Positions 19,058 to 27,529 are shown, counted from the first letter of the stretch. The stretch: DNA of 64,000 bases from Rhizobium halophilum (GCF_021648825.1 NZ_JAKJHS010000006.1:62001-126000), one strand, 5' to 3'. Notes: generated from the letters alone by a model not told the origin. Program-made: numbers and translations.

Positions 19058-19789
19058 ATGCCGCAATTGGAAAAATTCGTTCAGCAAGAGTCGATAGAAC
19101 TGAAGCTCCAAGAGATCCCCGGGCTGAAGACCCAGTTCGATGTCTTCCGCTTCATGAAGCGCGTCATGGAAGATTACGGTGCTCGAGCGTTCATGGTGGT
19201 AAATTTGCCGCCCCTCACAACGCTGACGCTTTCGGCAAGCACGGTGATCACGAACTTGCCGGCTGATCTGATCGCAGCTTTCGATCGTGAAAACCTGCTG
19301 TCTTCAAGCCCGGTGCTAAAACGTTTGCGGGACTCCAGCCTGCCCTTCCTGTTCGATATGGAGGGCGTCACGAAAGAGCGAGGTGATACTCGCTCAGAGA
19401 CCCTTTTCCGGGAGCATGCGCTCCTTCACTGGGCCTACTTTCCTGTTCAGGACGGAACCAGCCTAAGGGGAGCTATTGCTTGGGCATGGGAAGACCGTCT
19501 TGTTACAACACAGCAGATGATGGAACTCGGGTACATAGCGATCCATGTCTATGAATGCCTCCGGCAGATTCGCAACGCCACCTTTCGCTCCACCGATACC
19601 CTTACCGATCGCGAAATAGACTGCCTGAACTGGACTGCTGCGGGAAAAACCAGCGCTGAGATTGCCGAAATCCTTGGGCTTTCGGAGCATACGGTCAACC
19701 ACTACCTCAACCGCGCCGCCAAGAAGGTTGATGCTGTCAACAGAGCGCAGGCTGTTGCCAAGGCGCTGCGCGCAGGTCTCATCAAGTAG
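19058..19789 (+). CDS. LuxR-family transcriptional regulator (possible LuxR solo)
   Basis: A 243-aa regulator with an N-terminal autoinducer-binding-like domain (about 15-165) and a C-terminal LuxR/GerE helix-turn-helix (about 176-243: LTDREIDCLNWTAAGKTSAE, then EILGLSEHTVNHYL). No LuxI-type acyl-homoserine-lactone synthase is in the window. The stretch matching the usual D-P-V pocket reads SSSPV, so the Asp that holds the AHL amide appears to be Ser; AHL binding is therefore uncertain. The family includes VisN/VisR-type motility regulators as well as quorum-sensing receptors; neighbours do not decide its role. Confidence 0.88.
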   Translation: MPQLEKFVQQESIELKLQEIPGLKTQFDVFRFMKRVMEDYGARAFMVVNLPPLTTLTLSASTVITNLPADLIAAFDRENLLSSSPVLKRLRDSSLPFLFDMEGVTKERGDTRSETLFREHALLHWAYFPVQDGTSLRGAIAWAWEDRLVTTQQMMELGYIAIHVYECLRQIRNATFRSTDTLTDREIDCLNWTAAGKTSAEIAEILGLSEHTVNHYLNRAAKKVDAVNRAQAVAKALRAGLIK

Positions 19790-19956
19790 GCGCACCGCCA
19801 GCCCTTCGCTTCAAATGCGCAGCGCCACCCTTCGACTAGGCAGCCGCCCACAGGCAGCCGCGTCGGATGGTGTCCATAGAGGTTGCGGGAGCCTGCAGCC
19901 ACCTCCTATAAAGCGTCGCAGACATGGATGCGAATGTCAGTCGACAGGAGTTCGTT

Positions 19957-21096
19957 ATGCCCGAGGTTACGAAAGAACAGGTGCTGGATGCGCTCAGGAA
20001 AGTGCGCGGCCCGGATCTGGAGAGCGACATCGTGGCTCTCGGCATGGTCTCCGACATCTTCATTGCCGATAACAAGATCTATTTTTCCATCACGGTGCCA
20101 GCGGCGCGGGCGAAGGAGTTGGAGCCGCTGCGGACGGCAGCGGAACGCACGGTCAAGGAAATACCCGGTGTGAAGGGGGCCGTGGTGACGCTCACGGCCG
20201 ACCGCAAAGGCGAAAGCCCTTCGGCGACGCCGGCACCGCAGGGAAGGTCCGCCTCCGGGCCCACGCCGCAGTCGCCTCAGCCTCGCTCGTCCAAGGCTGG
20301 TATCCCGGGACTCGGTGCAATCATTGCTGTTGCATCAGGCAAAGGTGGTGTGGGTAAATCGACGACAGCGGTCAATCTTGCCCTTGGTCTGCAGGAGAAT
20401 GGTCTGCGGGTAGGTATCCTGGATGCGGATATCTACGGACCCTCGATCCCCCGCCTCTTGAAGATCTCCGGGCGCCCCCGGCAGGTGGAGAACCGGATCA
20501 TCGTACCGATGGAAAACTATGGTTTGAAGGCCATGTCCATGGGGTTTCTGGTGGACGAGGCCACCGCGATGATCTGGCGCGGACCGATGGTCCAGTCGGC
20601 CCTCCTGCAGATGCTGCGCGAGGTCGCTTGGGGTGATCTCGATGTCCTGGTTGTCGACATGCCTCCAGGCACCGGCGATGTGCAGTTGACGCTTGCGCAG
20701 CAGGTTCCCCTTGCCGGCGCCGTGGTCGTCTCTACACCTCAAGACTTGGCGCTCATTGATGCCCGCAAGGCGATCGCCATGTTCGGCAAAGTGGAAGTGC
20801 CCATTCTTGGCATCATCGAGAACATGAGCTACTTCGTGGCTCCCGATACAGGTGCCCGCTACGACATTTTCGGTCATGGCGGTGCCCAAGCCGAAGCTGA
20901 GCGCATTGGGGTTCCCTTTCTCGGAGAGGTTCCCCTGACGATGGAGATCCGGGAGACGTCAGATGCTGGCACCCCGGTGGTGGTGTCGGACCCCGGTGGG
21001 ACTGCAGCAACTGTTTATCTGGAGATCGCTGCGAAAACCTGGGACCAACTGCAGGGACGAACGGTACGGGCGGCTCCCGCCATTGTCTTCGAATAA
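19957..21096 (+). CDS. mrp: Mrp/ApbC-family iron-sulfur cluster carrier ATPase
   Basis: P-loop ATPase of the Mrp/Nbp35 family that carries iron-sulfur clusters to apoproteins, 379 aa. An N-terminal MIP18 (DUF59) domain (about 1-85) is joined by a Ser/Pro-rich linker to the ATPase domain with the deviant Walker A KGGVGKST (129-136) and VVDMPPGTGD. The CxxC cluster-binding pair seen in E. coli Mrp is absent: the equivalent segment reads SYFVAPDTGARYDIFG (about 290-305). The ATG at 19957 has ACAGGAG six bases upstream, favouring it over the ATG at 19924. Confidence 0.93.
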   Translation: MPEVTKEQVLDALRKVRGPDLESDIVALGMVSDIFIADNKIYFSITVPAARAKELEPLRTAAERTVKEIPGVKGAVVTLTADRKGESPSATPAPQGRSASGPTPQSPQPRSSKAGIPGLGAIIAVASGKGGVGKSTTAVNLALGLQENGLRVGILDADIYGPSIPRLLKISGRPRQVENRIIVPMENYGLKAMSMGFLVDEATAMIWRGPMVQSALLQMLREVAWGDLDVLVVDMPPGTGDVQLTLAQQVPLAGAVVVSTPQDLALIDARKAIAMFGKVEVPILGIIENMSYFVAPDTGARYDIFGHGGAQAEAERIGVPFLGEVPLTMEIRETSDAGTPVVVSDPGGTAATVYLEIAAKTWDQLQGRTVRAAPAIVFE

Positions 21097-21232
21097 CCGG
21101 TATCCTTCCCACAGCGCGCGGCTGCGTCTTCGATGTCTGATGACCTGAATGCACTGCGAGGGGAACGGACCATCTGACATTTACGTGAGGTGGCACTGTT
21201 TGCTGGAAACCAAAGGGTGTGAGGGCGTGCCG

Positions 21233-21253
21233 TTAACCGAGCATCAAGGTTAA
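21233..21253 (+). promoter_or_regulatory. 21-bp inverted repeat upstream of the cell-wall hydrolase gene
   Basis: TTAACC, 9-base spacer, GGTTAA, 49 bases before the preferred start codon. TTAA half-sites recall CtrA-type boxes, but the inverted arrangement differs from the CtrA direct repeat. A possible operator for an unidentified regulator. Confidence 0.35.
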
Positions 21254-21301
21254 TGATTGATTCTCCGGGGCGTTGTTCTCGTGTCCCCTGGAGTTGCTGT
21301 T

Positions 21302-22465
21302 TTGCGTTCGATTGGCGTTTTGAGTCGCAAGTCCCGCGTTCGTGCAGACGCCTGGATGGCCCCCGCAGTGTTTGGCGTGGCATGCTGGCTCGGCTTCCCC
21401 TCCATTGCCGCACATGGCGACCTTTCGGATCTCTTGTCCGGGATGGACGCAGGCCAGAGATGGCGTGTTGTCCTGACCGATTCTCCCGCGGGCTCCATTC
21501 ACTCCTCTGAGGTTGCCTTTCCCGCCATGGAACGGGCACTTCCTGCCGGTACGGGAGTAAAGCTACCCGACGGACGAAAGGTGGCTTTCGCCAGCAGTTC
21601 CGAAGGCGCGGAGACGACGCCGGACGAGGATCGTGTCAACCGAAAGTACAAGAAGGGCCGCATCGTTGCCGTCGAGCCGATGCAACCACCGAAAGCCTTC
21701 AGCGCCGGCTCCGTTCTCCAGCGCACCAGTGCCCTGACGCGTCCGCTGGAGACGAAGGAGGAGCTTGCAGCCTTCGCCAAGCCCGGCAAGGCTGCCAAGC
21801 AGATCGAACTCGCGTCCTTCTACTTCCGCAAGGACGAAAAGCCGGCCCATAACCTGATGCCGGTGGTGGCAGGTCTGGTGACGAATGACGAAGCTGATGT
21901 CCTGGCAACGGCTTACGCTCCGAAGGAGCCTGACTTTGCTCGCCAGTCGCCGTTCGATGCAATCCTGAAGAAGCCGGAAGCGGGACGCTTCATCGCGCCG
22001 ATCTCTCCACAAGATCATGCCTGGGCTGCCGTCCCGCTGCCGCCTGTGGCTTTCTCCGCGCGCGAACAACAGTGCCTGGCCTCCGGCATCTATTTCGAGG
22101 CTCGCGGCGAGTCCGCTCGGGGACAGGCGGCTGTCGCGCAGGTGATTCTCAATCGGGTCCGCAATCCGGCCTACCCGAAAACCGTCTGCGATGTGGTCTA
22201 CCAGAACAAAGACTGGCGAAATCGCTGCCAGTTCTCATTTGCCTGCGACAACATCCGCGATCGCATCCGCTCCAGGTACCATTGGAAGATGGCGCGCGAG
22301 GTTGCCATGGCGGTAACGGCCGGCAAGATCTGGCTGAAAGAGGTCGGCTCCTCAACCCACTATCACGCTGTCTACGTGCGGCCGAAATGGGCGAGATCCA
22401 TGGAGAAGGTCGGTCGGATCGGCCTACACATCTTCTACCGCACTCACGGAGGTGGCTGGAGCTGA
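21302..22465 (+). CDS. SleB-type cell-wall hydrolase, exported
   Basis: A protein with a C-terminal Hydrolase_2 (SleB) domain (about 255-388) containing YFEARGES, where Glu266 is the likely catalytic residue, and the family sequence QVILNRVRNPAYPKTVCDVV. Members cleave peptidoglycan; SleB is a lytic transglycosylase. The N-terminus has a hydrophobic segment near MAPAVFGVACWLGFPSIAA that could be a signal peptide or anchor, followed by about 200 residues of unrecognised sequence. There is no upstream ATG; TTG at 21302 has GGAG eight bases upstream, with GTG 21281 and TTG 21257 as alternatives. Confidence 0.85.
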   Translation: MRSIGVLSRKSRVRADAWMAPAVFGVACWLGFPSIAAHGDLSDLLSGMDAGQRWRVVLTDSPAGSIHSSEVAFPAMERALPAGTGVKLPDGRKVAFASSSEGAETTPDEDRVNRKYKKGRIVAVEPMQPPKAFSAGSVLQRTSALTRPLETKEELAAFAKPGKAAKQIELASFYFRKDEKPAHNLMPVVAGLVTNDEADVLATAYAPKEPDFARQSPFDAILKKPEAGRFIAPISPQDHAWAAVPLPPVAFSAREQQCLASGIYFEARGESARGQAAVAQVILNRVRNPAYPKTVCDVVYQNKDWRNRCQFSFACDNIRDRIRSRYHWKMAREVAMAVTAGKIWLKEVGSSTHYHAVYVRPKWARSMEKVGRIGLHIFYRTHGGGWS

Positions 22466-22580
22466 GGCCGTAGACTCCACCCGCTGATTCCACTGGAAGA
22501 TTTGCCGCAGTCACATCGGATCCATCTAAGCCGTTGATAACATGAACTTTATGCATGTTGCTGCAGTGCTTTCGTATGCC

Positions 22581-22609
22581 TTGACTATGCAGCCGCTCAA
22601 AACTATGTT
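22581..22609 (+). promoter_or_regulatory. Candidate sigma-70 promoter of the ATP synthase Fo operon
   Basis: TTGACT (22581-22586), 17-base spacer, TATGTT (22604-22609), 117 bases upstream of atpI. A 6-bp inverted repeat AACATG-N9-CATGTT (22539-22559) lies just upstream of the -35 box and might be an operator. Confidence 0.55.
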
Positions 22610-22726
22610 GCGCCCGACTTGAAAACGGGCCGGAAGGCGCGAAATCCCTCGCTGTCTGCATGTTTCGTACGGATCGGACGGTCCGAAGACCGTAGGATGC
22701 GGTGAGATCGGTAGGGGTGCTCGCTA

Positions 22727-23080
22727 ATGACGGATAATCGGGACGAGAGTCTGGAGCAGCGCCGTCGGCGTCTATCTGCTGAACTGGCAGAGCGGGGCGT
22801 CGAAGAAGCAGCCGAGGCGAAGCGGGACGCGCAGAGCGAGGAAAGCCGTCGAGGGATGGCACTTGGTCTGAAGATCTCTTCGGAGTTCATAGCCGCAATC
22901 GCCGTTGGCGCCATGCTCGGCTATCTTCTCGACCGTTTTGCCGGTACGGGACCGTGGGGACTGGTGATTCTTCTCCTGCTCGGGTTTTGCGCCGGGGTTT
23001 TGAATGTTCTGCGGGCCGTGGGAATGGTGGCGACGCCGCCTGCCTTCAATAGCAAGCAGGGCAAGGGGCCAAAGTCGTAA
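22727..23080 (+). CDS. atpI: ATP synthase accessory protein AtpI/AtpZ
   Basis: A 117-aa protein with a charged, Glu/Arg-rich N-terminal half and two C-terminal membrane helices (about 50-70 and 76-97, with GAMLGYLLDRFAGTGPWG between). AtpI helps assemble the c-ring and may move magnesium. First gene of the Fo operon; atpB follows after 56 bases. Confidence 0.93.
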   Translation: MTDNRDESLEQRRRRLSAELAERGVEEAAEAKRDAQSEESRRGMALGLKISSEFIAAIAVGAMLGYLLDRFAGTGPWGLVILLLLGFCAGVLNVLRAVGMVATPPAFNSKQGKGPKS

Positions 23081-23136
23081 TATCGCCTAAGAGGCGGGCG
23101 CGGCTATGGCGAGTGAAGGTAGAAAGAAGGTAGACG

Positions 23137-23889
23137 GTGGCTAACGATCCGACCCATCAGTTCCAGATCAGCAAGATCGTCCCGATCGAAATCGGCGGGA
23201 TGGACTTTTCCTTCACCAATGCATCGCTGTTCATGGTTGCCACGGTCGCTTGCGCCGCCGGCTTCCTTTATTTCGCGACATCGCAACGTGGGCTGATCCC
23301 GGGCCGGGCACAGTCGGTTGCCGAAATGTCCTATGAATTCATCGCCGGAATGTTGCGGGAAGGTGCGGGAAGCTCAGGGATGAAGTTTTTCCCCATGGTC
23401 TTCACGCTGTTCATGTTCATCCTTACGGCGAACCTGCTCGGCATGTTCCCCTATTTCTTCACCGTCACGAGCCAGATCGTCGTCACCTTCGCCTTGTCGC
23501 TGTTCGTGATCGGAACGGTTCTCGTTTACGGCTTCTACAAGCACGGCTTTCACTTCCTGAATGTGTTCATCCCGAGCGGCGTTCCGGGTGTTCTCTTGCC
23601 GTTGGTCGTTGCGATCGAAATCATTTCGTTCCTGTCCCGTCCGATCTCGCTGTCTGTGCGTCTCTTCGCCAATATGCTGGCTGGACACATCACGCTGAAG
23701 GTCTTCTCCGGATTCGTTGCCTCGCTCGGCGCCTTGGGTGCGCTCGGCATCGGCGGCGCGATCCTACCACTCATCATGACCGTCGCCCTGACGGGTCTCG
23801 AATTCCTCGTCGCCTTCCTCCAGGCCTATGTCTTTGCGGTCCTCACCTGCATGTACCTCAATGACGCTGTCCACCCAGGCGGGCACTAA
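23137..23889 (+). CDS. atpB: F-type ATP synthase subunit a
   Basis: Membrane subunit a of Fo, which forms the proton half-channels against the c-ring. The 250-aa protein has five to six hydrophobic segments and the conserved [14 protein letters not shown], where Arg175 is the essential arginine. The start is the GTG at 23137 ([13 protein letters not shown]), with AGAAGG upstream; no in-frame ATG lies nearer. atpE follows after 68 bases. Confidence 0.97.
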   Translation: MANDPTHQFQISKIVPIEIGGMDFSFTNASLFMVATVACAAGFLYFATSQRGLIPGRAQSVAEMSYEFIAGMLREGAGSSGMKFFPMVFTLFMFILTANLLGMFPYFFTVTSQIVVTFALSLFVIGTVLVYGFYKHGFHFLNVFIPSGVPGVLLPLVVAIEIISFLSRPISLSVRLFANMLAGHITLKVFSGFVASLGALGALGIGGAILPLIMTVALTGLEFLVAFLQAYVFAVLTCMYLNDAVHPGGH

Positions 23890-23957
23890 GGAATAACCAC
23901 ATTGGCGTCCTGAGGCGTCAGTCATCAGCCGCAACAACCCATTCAAGGAGTTCTCAC

Positions 23958-24185
23958 ATGGAAGCGGAAGCAGCAAAGTTCATCGGTGCAGGTCTGGCTT
24001 GCTTCGGTATGGCCGGTACGGCTCTCGGCCTCGGCAACATCTTCGGCAGCTACCTGTCGGGCGCCCTGCGCAACCCGTCTGCCGCTGACAGCCAGTTCGG
24101 CCGTCTGGTATTCGGCTTCGCCGTTACGGAAGCTCTGGGCATCTTCTCGCTGCTCGTTGCTCTCCTTCTCCTGTTCGCCGTCTAA
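23958..24185 (+). CDS. atpE: F-type ATP synthase subunit c
   Basis: The 75-aa proteolipid that forms the rotor ring. Two membrane helices are joined by the polar loop RNPSA, and the second helix carries the proton-binding Glu58 in [11 protein letters not shown] strong ribosome-binding site AAGGAG precedes the ATG, matching the need for many copies per complex. A stable hairpin follows the gene. Confidence 0.97.
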   Translation: MEAEAAKFIGAGLACFGMAGTALGLGNIFGSYLSGALRNPSAADSQFGRLVFGFAVTEALGIFSLLVALLLLFAV

Positions 24186-24202
24186 TAACGGCATCGGGTT
24201 CT

Positions 24203-24234
24203 GGATCACGGCCGCCGTCTGCGTGCCGTGATCC
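24203..24234 (+). promoter_or_regulatory. Stable intercistronic hairpin after atpE
   Basis: A perfect 10-bp stem (GGATCACGGC / GCCGTGATCC) with a 12-base loop, 18 bases after the atpE stop and 31 bases before the b' start, followed by TTTGCATTT. It could act as a partial terminator or protect the upstream mRNA 3' end, raising atpE output relative to b' and b. Confidence 0.6.
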
Positions 24235-24264
24235 TTTGCATTTGGTATCCACCTGGAGGTGATG

Positions 24265-24891
24265 ATGTTCGTGACTTCGGCATTTGCGCAGACCGCGCCG
24301 GAAGCCACAGAGACGCTTGAAGCGCCGGGCACTGTGCCTGCGGGCGAAGTACACACGGAAACCGGTGTTGCGCATGACGACGCTCACGCGACCGGTCCTT
24401 TTCCGCCTTTTGACGCTACGACCTACCCTTCGCAGCTTCTGTGGCTCGTCATTACTTTCGGTCTCTTCTATCTTCTGATGCAGAAGGTGTTGGTTCCACG
24501 CCTCGGGAGTATTCTCGAGCAGCGTCATGACCGCATCGCGCAGGATCTCGATGAGGCTTCCCGCTCGAAGGCTGAAGCCGATGCTGCGGTTGCGACATAT
24601 GAAAGAGAGCTGGCAGATGCCCGTGCTAAGGCCGGCGCCATCGGGGAAACTGCCCGCGAAGCTGCTAAGTCGAAGGCTGCTGCCGACCGCGCCGCCATCG
24701 AGGCGGAACTAGGACAGAAGCTTAAAGCAGCAGAAGCTCGGATCGGTGAGATCAAGGCCCAGGCTTTCGCCCAGGTTGGCGCTATCGCTGAAGAAACGGC
24801 GTCTGCCATCGTTGATCAGTTGATCGGTTCCAAGGCCAGCGCAGACGACATCAAGGCTGCTGTCGCCGCAGCATCCCCCAAGGAGGCCTGA
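24265..24891 (+). CDS. atpF2: F-type ATP synthase subunit b'
   Basis: Peripheral-stalk subunit b' of alphaproteobacterial and photosynthetic-type ATP synthases, 208 aa. An N-terminal Ala/Glu/Thr-rich extension precedes one membrane helix ([16 protein letters not shown]), followed by a long alanine- and charge-rich coiled coil. Three start codons lie in a row (GTG 24259, ATG 24262, ATG 24265); GGAGG at 24255-24259 best serves ATG 24265. Subunit b follows after 3 bases. Confidence 0.94.
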   Translation: MFVTSAFAQTAPEATETLEAPGTVPAGEVHTETGVAHDDAHATGPFPPFDATTYPSQLLWLVITFGLFYLLMQKVLVPRLGSILEQRHDRIAQDLDEASRSKAEADAAVATYERELADARAKAGAIGETAREAAKSKAAADRAAIEAELGQKLKAAEARIGEIKAQAFAQVGAIAEETASAIVDQLIGSKASADDIKAAVAAASPKEA

Positions 24892-24894
24892 TCC

Positions 24895-25380
24895 ATGGCT
24901 CTCGACGCAACATTCTTTGCCCTCGTCGGCCTTATCCTCTTCTTCGTCCTTCTGGCCTACCTGAAGGTTCCGGGGATGATCGGCAAGTCGCTCGACGAGC
25001 GCTCCAACAACATCCGCAATGAGCTTGCCGAAGCCAAACGCCTGCGTGAAGAAGCTCAGCAATTGCTTGCTGAGTATCAGCGCAAGCGCAAGGAAGCGGA
25101 GGCCGAAGCTGCACAGATCGTAGCCGCCGCCGAGCGCGAAGCGGCCATGATGACCGAAGAAGCCAAGCAGAAGACGGAAGAGTTCGTGGCGCGCCGCACC
25201 GCACTCTCCGAGCAGAAGATCCATCAGGCTGAAGCTGATGCCATCGCGGCTGTCCGCTCCGCTGCTGTTGATCTGGCCATTTCCGCCGCCGAGGATGTCA
25301 TCGCCAAGAAGATCGACACCGACAAGCAGGATGCTTTGTTCAAGGACTCTCTGCACAAGGTGCAGTCTCGACTGAACTGA
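24895..25380 (+). CDS. atpF: F-type ATP synthase subunit b
   Basis: Peripheral-stalk subunit b, 161 aa: one N-terminal membrane helix (ATFFALVGLILFFVLLAYL) and a long Ala/Glu/Lys/Arg-rich coiled coil that reaches F1. Together with b' it forms a heterodimeric stalk. It is the last Fo gene; a strong terminator lies 20 bases downstream. The F1 genes (atpHAGDC) are not here, as usual in alphaproteobacteria. Confidence 0.96.
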   Translation: MALDATFFALVGLILFFVLLAYLKVPGMIGKSLDERSNNIRNELAEAKRLREEAQQLLAEYQRKRKEAEAEAAQIVAAAEREAAMMTEEAKQKTEEFVARRTALSEQKIHQAEADAIAAVRSAAVDLAISAAEDVIAKKIDTDKQDALFKDSLHKVQSRLN

Positions 25381-25400
25381 ACTGGCAGGAACTGGACGAT

Positions 25401-25430
25401 AAAAAGGCCGCGCATCGCGCGGCTTTTTTT
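25401..25430 (+). terminator. Bidirectional intrinsic terminator between atpF and rnhB
   Basis: A-run (25401-25405), 7-bp stem GCCGCGC / GCGCGGC with a 3-base loop, then T7 (25424-25430). It can end both the atp operon on the plus strand and rnhB on the minus strand, because the A-run gives a U-run in the other direction. Confidence 0.9.
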
Positions 25431-25464
25431 GTGGCGGGAAGAGGGTGGTTCTTAGCAGTCGCAG

Positions 25465-26130
25465 CTACTGCGGCAGGTCGTCTTTGCGCAGGGGCCGGAA
25501 AGTCATGCGGTGCAGTGCGCATGGGCCATGCGCCTCGATTCCTGCGCGATGCTGCGGCGTTGCGTAGCCTGCGTGCTTCTGGAAGCCGTAAAGCGGGAAG
25601 ACCTGATGGGCGCGTGCCATCATGCGGTCCCGCGTCACCTTGGCGATGATCGAAGCGGCGGCAATCGAGACGGACCGAGCATCGCCCTGTATGACCGCCT
25701 TCCCATGGCAGCAGAGGCCAGGAGGGATGTCGCGGCCATCGGTCAGCACATAGGCTGGGCTGACGGCGAGGCCCGCCACGGCGCGCCGCATAGCGTCGAG
25801 GCTCGCTCTGAGAATATTCCGCTCGTCGATATGTCGTGGCCCCGAAGCGGCGATGGAGACTTCGGCCGTCGCCATGATGACCTCGAACAAATTTTCACGC
25901 TTTGACGCCGTCAACTGCTTGGAGTCGTTCAGCCCTTCCGGGATGCTATCGGGATCCAGAATAACGGCTGCGGCGACCACCGGGCCGGCCAACGGACCAC
26001 GGCCTGCCTCGTCAGTGCCAGCAACAGGCCAATGACCGGCCTTCCTCGCCGCCAGCTCCAGACTGAAATCGGGAAAGAGCGGAACCTCTTCGAAAAGAAG
26101 CGGAGAATCGGGGGACGTGCGAGACAACAT
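25465..26130 (-). CDS. rnhB: Ribonuclease HII
   Basis: Endonuclease that cuts RNA in RNA-DNA hybrids and starts removal of misincorporated ribonucleotides. The 221-aa protein has the catalytic set Asp40-Glu41 ([13 protein letters not shown]), Asp131 (YVLTDG) and Asp150 ([14 protein letters not shown]). The start at 26130 gives a short N-terminal extension before the core; longer in-frame starts are open but read an unconserved Pro/Arg-rich segment. It faces the Fo operon terminator. The radical SAM gene lies upstream in the same direction. Confidence 0.95.
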   Translation of the reverse strand: MLSRTSPDSPLLFEEVPLFPDFSLELAARKAGHWPVAGTDEAGRGPLAGPVVAAAVILDPDSIPEGLNDSKQLTASKRENLFEVIMATAEVSIAASGPRHIDERNILRASLDAMRRAVAGLAVSPAYVLTDGRDIPPGLCCHGKAVIQGDARSVSIAAASIIAKVTRDRMMARAHQVFPLYGFQKHAGYATPQHRAGIEAHGPCALHRMTFRPLRKDDLPQ

Positions 26131-26250
26131 GGCGGCAGCCTTGCACGCCCTCCCGATCTCCTGCAAGCCCCGGCACGTGTGATGCGGCACACTGTCCCGC
26201 CACGGGAGGCGGGGCCGGGGCATTCCGGCGGCGGACGGAGGCGGCGTCCG

Positions 26251-26282
26251 AGCCGAAAATGCCGGAGCGGTCATGCTCCGGC
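26251..26282 (-). terminator. Hairpin after the radical SAM gene
   Basis: An 8-bp stem GCCGGAGC / GCTCCGGC with a 6-base loop at 26261-26282. Read on the minus strand it is followed by ATTTTCGG, a short U-run, 14 bases past the radical SAM stop. Confidence 0.55.
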
Positions 26283-26295
26283 AATGGGTGAATGG

Positions 26296-27453
26296 TCAAA
26301 GCAGCGACAACTGAATGCCGCCGCCGTCTGGCCGAGTGAACAGGTCGTCGCGCAGCGGCAGCCCGCGACGGCCCATTCCCAGCCGCTTGGTCGCCATCTC
26401 GAAGCGGCGACCGATCTGCCAGGCATATGGGCCTGTGCCTTTCATGCGCTTCGTGAAGTCGGCGTCATAGTCCTTGCCACCACGCATGGAGCGCACCAGT
26501 GACATCACGTGCCGGTATCGATCCGGATAGTTGCGCAGCAGCCAGTCGCGAAACAGCGGGCTGACTTCCAGCGGCAGCCGCAGCAGCACGTAGCTTGCCT
26601 CGGCAGCGCCCGCGGCGTGCCCTGCATCCAGAATGCGCTCGAGCTCGTGATCGTTGAGGGCAGGGATGATGGGCGCGACCATCACTGCCGTCGGTATACC
26701 AGCATCCGTCAGTGCCTTGATCGCCTCCAGACGCTTCGTCGGCGTCGAAGCGCGCGGCTCCATGTTGCGGGCCAGTTTTCGGTCGAGCGTGGTAACGGAA
26801 ATTCCTACCTTTGCCAGCCCCCGCGATGCCATGTCCGAGAGGATGTCGATGTCGCGCATGATGAGCGCCGACTTCGTGACGATTGCCACCGGGTGGTTGG
26901 CTTTCTGGAGCACCTCGAGGATCTGCCGCATGACGCGCCATTCCCGTTCGATCGGCTGGTAAGGATCCGTATTGGTACCGATCGCGATCGCCCGTACCTT
27001 ATAGTCGCTCCGGCTGAGTTCCCTTTCCAGGAGCTTCGGCACGTCCGGCTTGGCGAACAGCTTGGCCTCGAAATCGAGGCCCGGGGATAGCCCCATGAAA
27101 CTGTGGGTGGGGCGGGCAAAACAATAGATGCAACCATGCTCGCAGCCGCGATAGGGGTTGATTGAACGATCGAAGGAAATGTCGGGCGATTCATTGCGCG
27201 TAATCGCCGTCCGTGGCTTTTCCACCTGCACCTCGGTGCGAAACGGAGCGAGATCCTCAAGTGTCTGCCAACCGTCGTCGACTGTCTCCCGGCGTTCCTC
27301 TTCGAACCGGCCGCTTGGGTTTAGCCCGGCACCCCGCCCGCGGCGGCGATCGACATCAATGCGCAAGCCGGACGAATTCACCAGCGCATCGGCAATATCT
27401 GCCGCGTGGGCAGGCGCGAAAGCAGCCTGCCTCAAATGGGACAGCTCGTTCAT
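26296..27453 (-). CDS. PA0069/SplB-like radical SAM protein
   Basis: A 385-aa radical SAM protein with the cluster motif CEHGCIYC (Cys104, Cys108, Cys111) followed by FARPTHSF, and the partial TIM barrel that binds SAM. It belongs to the PA0069/Rv2578c group often annotated as DNA repair photolyase because of similarity to spore photoproduct lyase; the true substrate is unknown. The ATG at 27453 has GGAG six bases upstream. A LexA-type box covers its promoter region, which supports a DNA-damage role. Confidence 0.9.
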   Translation of the reverse strand: MNELSHLRQAAFAPAHAADIADALVNSSGLRIDVDRRRGRGAGLNPSGRFEEERRETVDDGWQTLEDLAPFRTEVQVEKPRTAITRNESPDISFDRSINPYRGCEHGCIYCFARPTHSFMGLSPGLDFEAKLFAKPDVPKLLERELSRSDYKVRAIAIGTNTDPYQPIEREWRVMRQILEVLQKANHPVAIVTKSALIMRDIDILSDMASRGLAKVGISVTTLDRKLARNMEPRASTPTKRLEAIKALTDAGIPTAVMVAPIIPALNDHELERILDAGHAAGAAEASYVLLRLPLEVSPLFRDWLLRNYPDRYRHVMSLVRSMRGGKDYDADFTKRMKGTGPYAWQIGRRFEMATKRLGMGRRGLPLRDDLFTRPDGGGIQLSLL

Positions 27454-27496
27454 GTGAGGCTCCAAGGGGGATGCTCCCCTTCATTCGATGTCTCCG

Positions 27497-27525
27497 AAGG
27501 TAGGATGAAAAAGAGAACAATGCAA
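27497..27525 (-). promoter_or_regulatory. Candidate promoter of the radical SAM gene
   Basis: On the minus strand: TTGCAT (27525-27520), 17-base spacer, TACCTT (27502-27497). The -35 box lies inside the LexA-like site, so LexA binding would block RNA polymerase. Confidence 0.45.
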
Positions 27526-27529
27526 GAAC
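27515..27529 (-). promoter_or_regulatory. LexA (SOS) box, GTTC-N7-GTTC
   Basis: The plus strand reads GAACAATGCAAGAAC, an exact GAAC-N7-GAAC direct repeat; on the minus strand it is GTTC-N7-GTTC, the known LexA operator of alphaproteobacteria. It ends 62 bases before the radical SAM start codon and lies 58 bases before the divergent gene. Confidence 0.7.

Noticed and set aside
19790-19870. Imperfect direct repeats (GCGCACCGCCA/GCGCAGCGCCA and AGGCAGCCGC twice) after the luxR-type gene
   Set aside because: Short, imperfect and GC-rich; no sign of a mobile element or an array.
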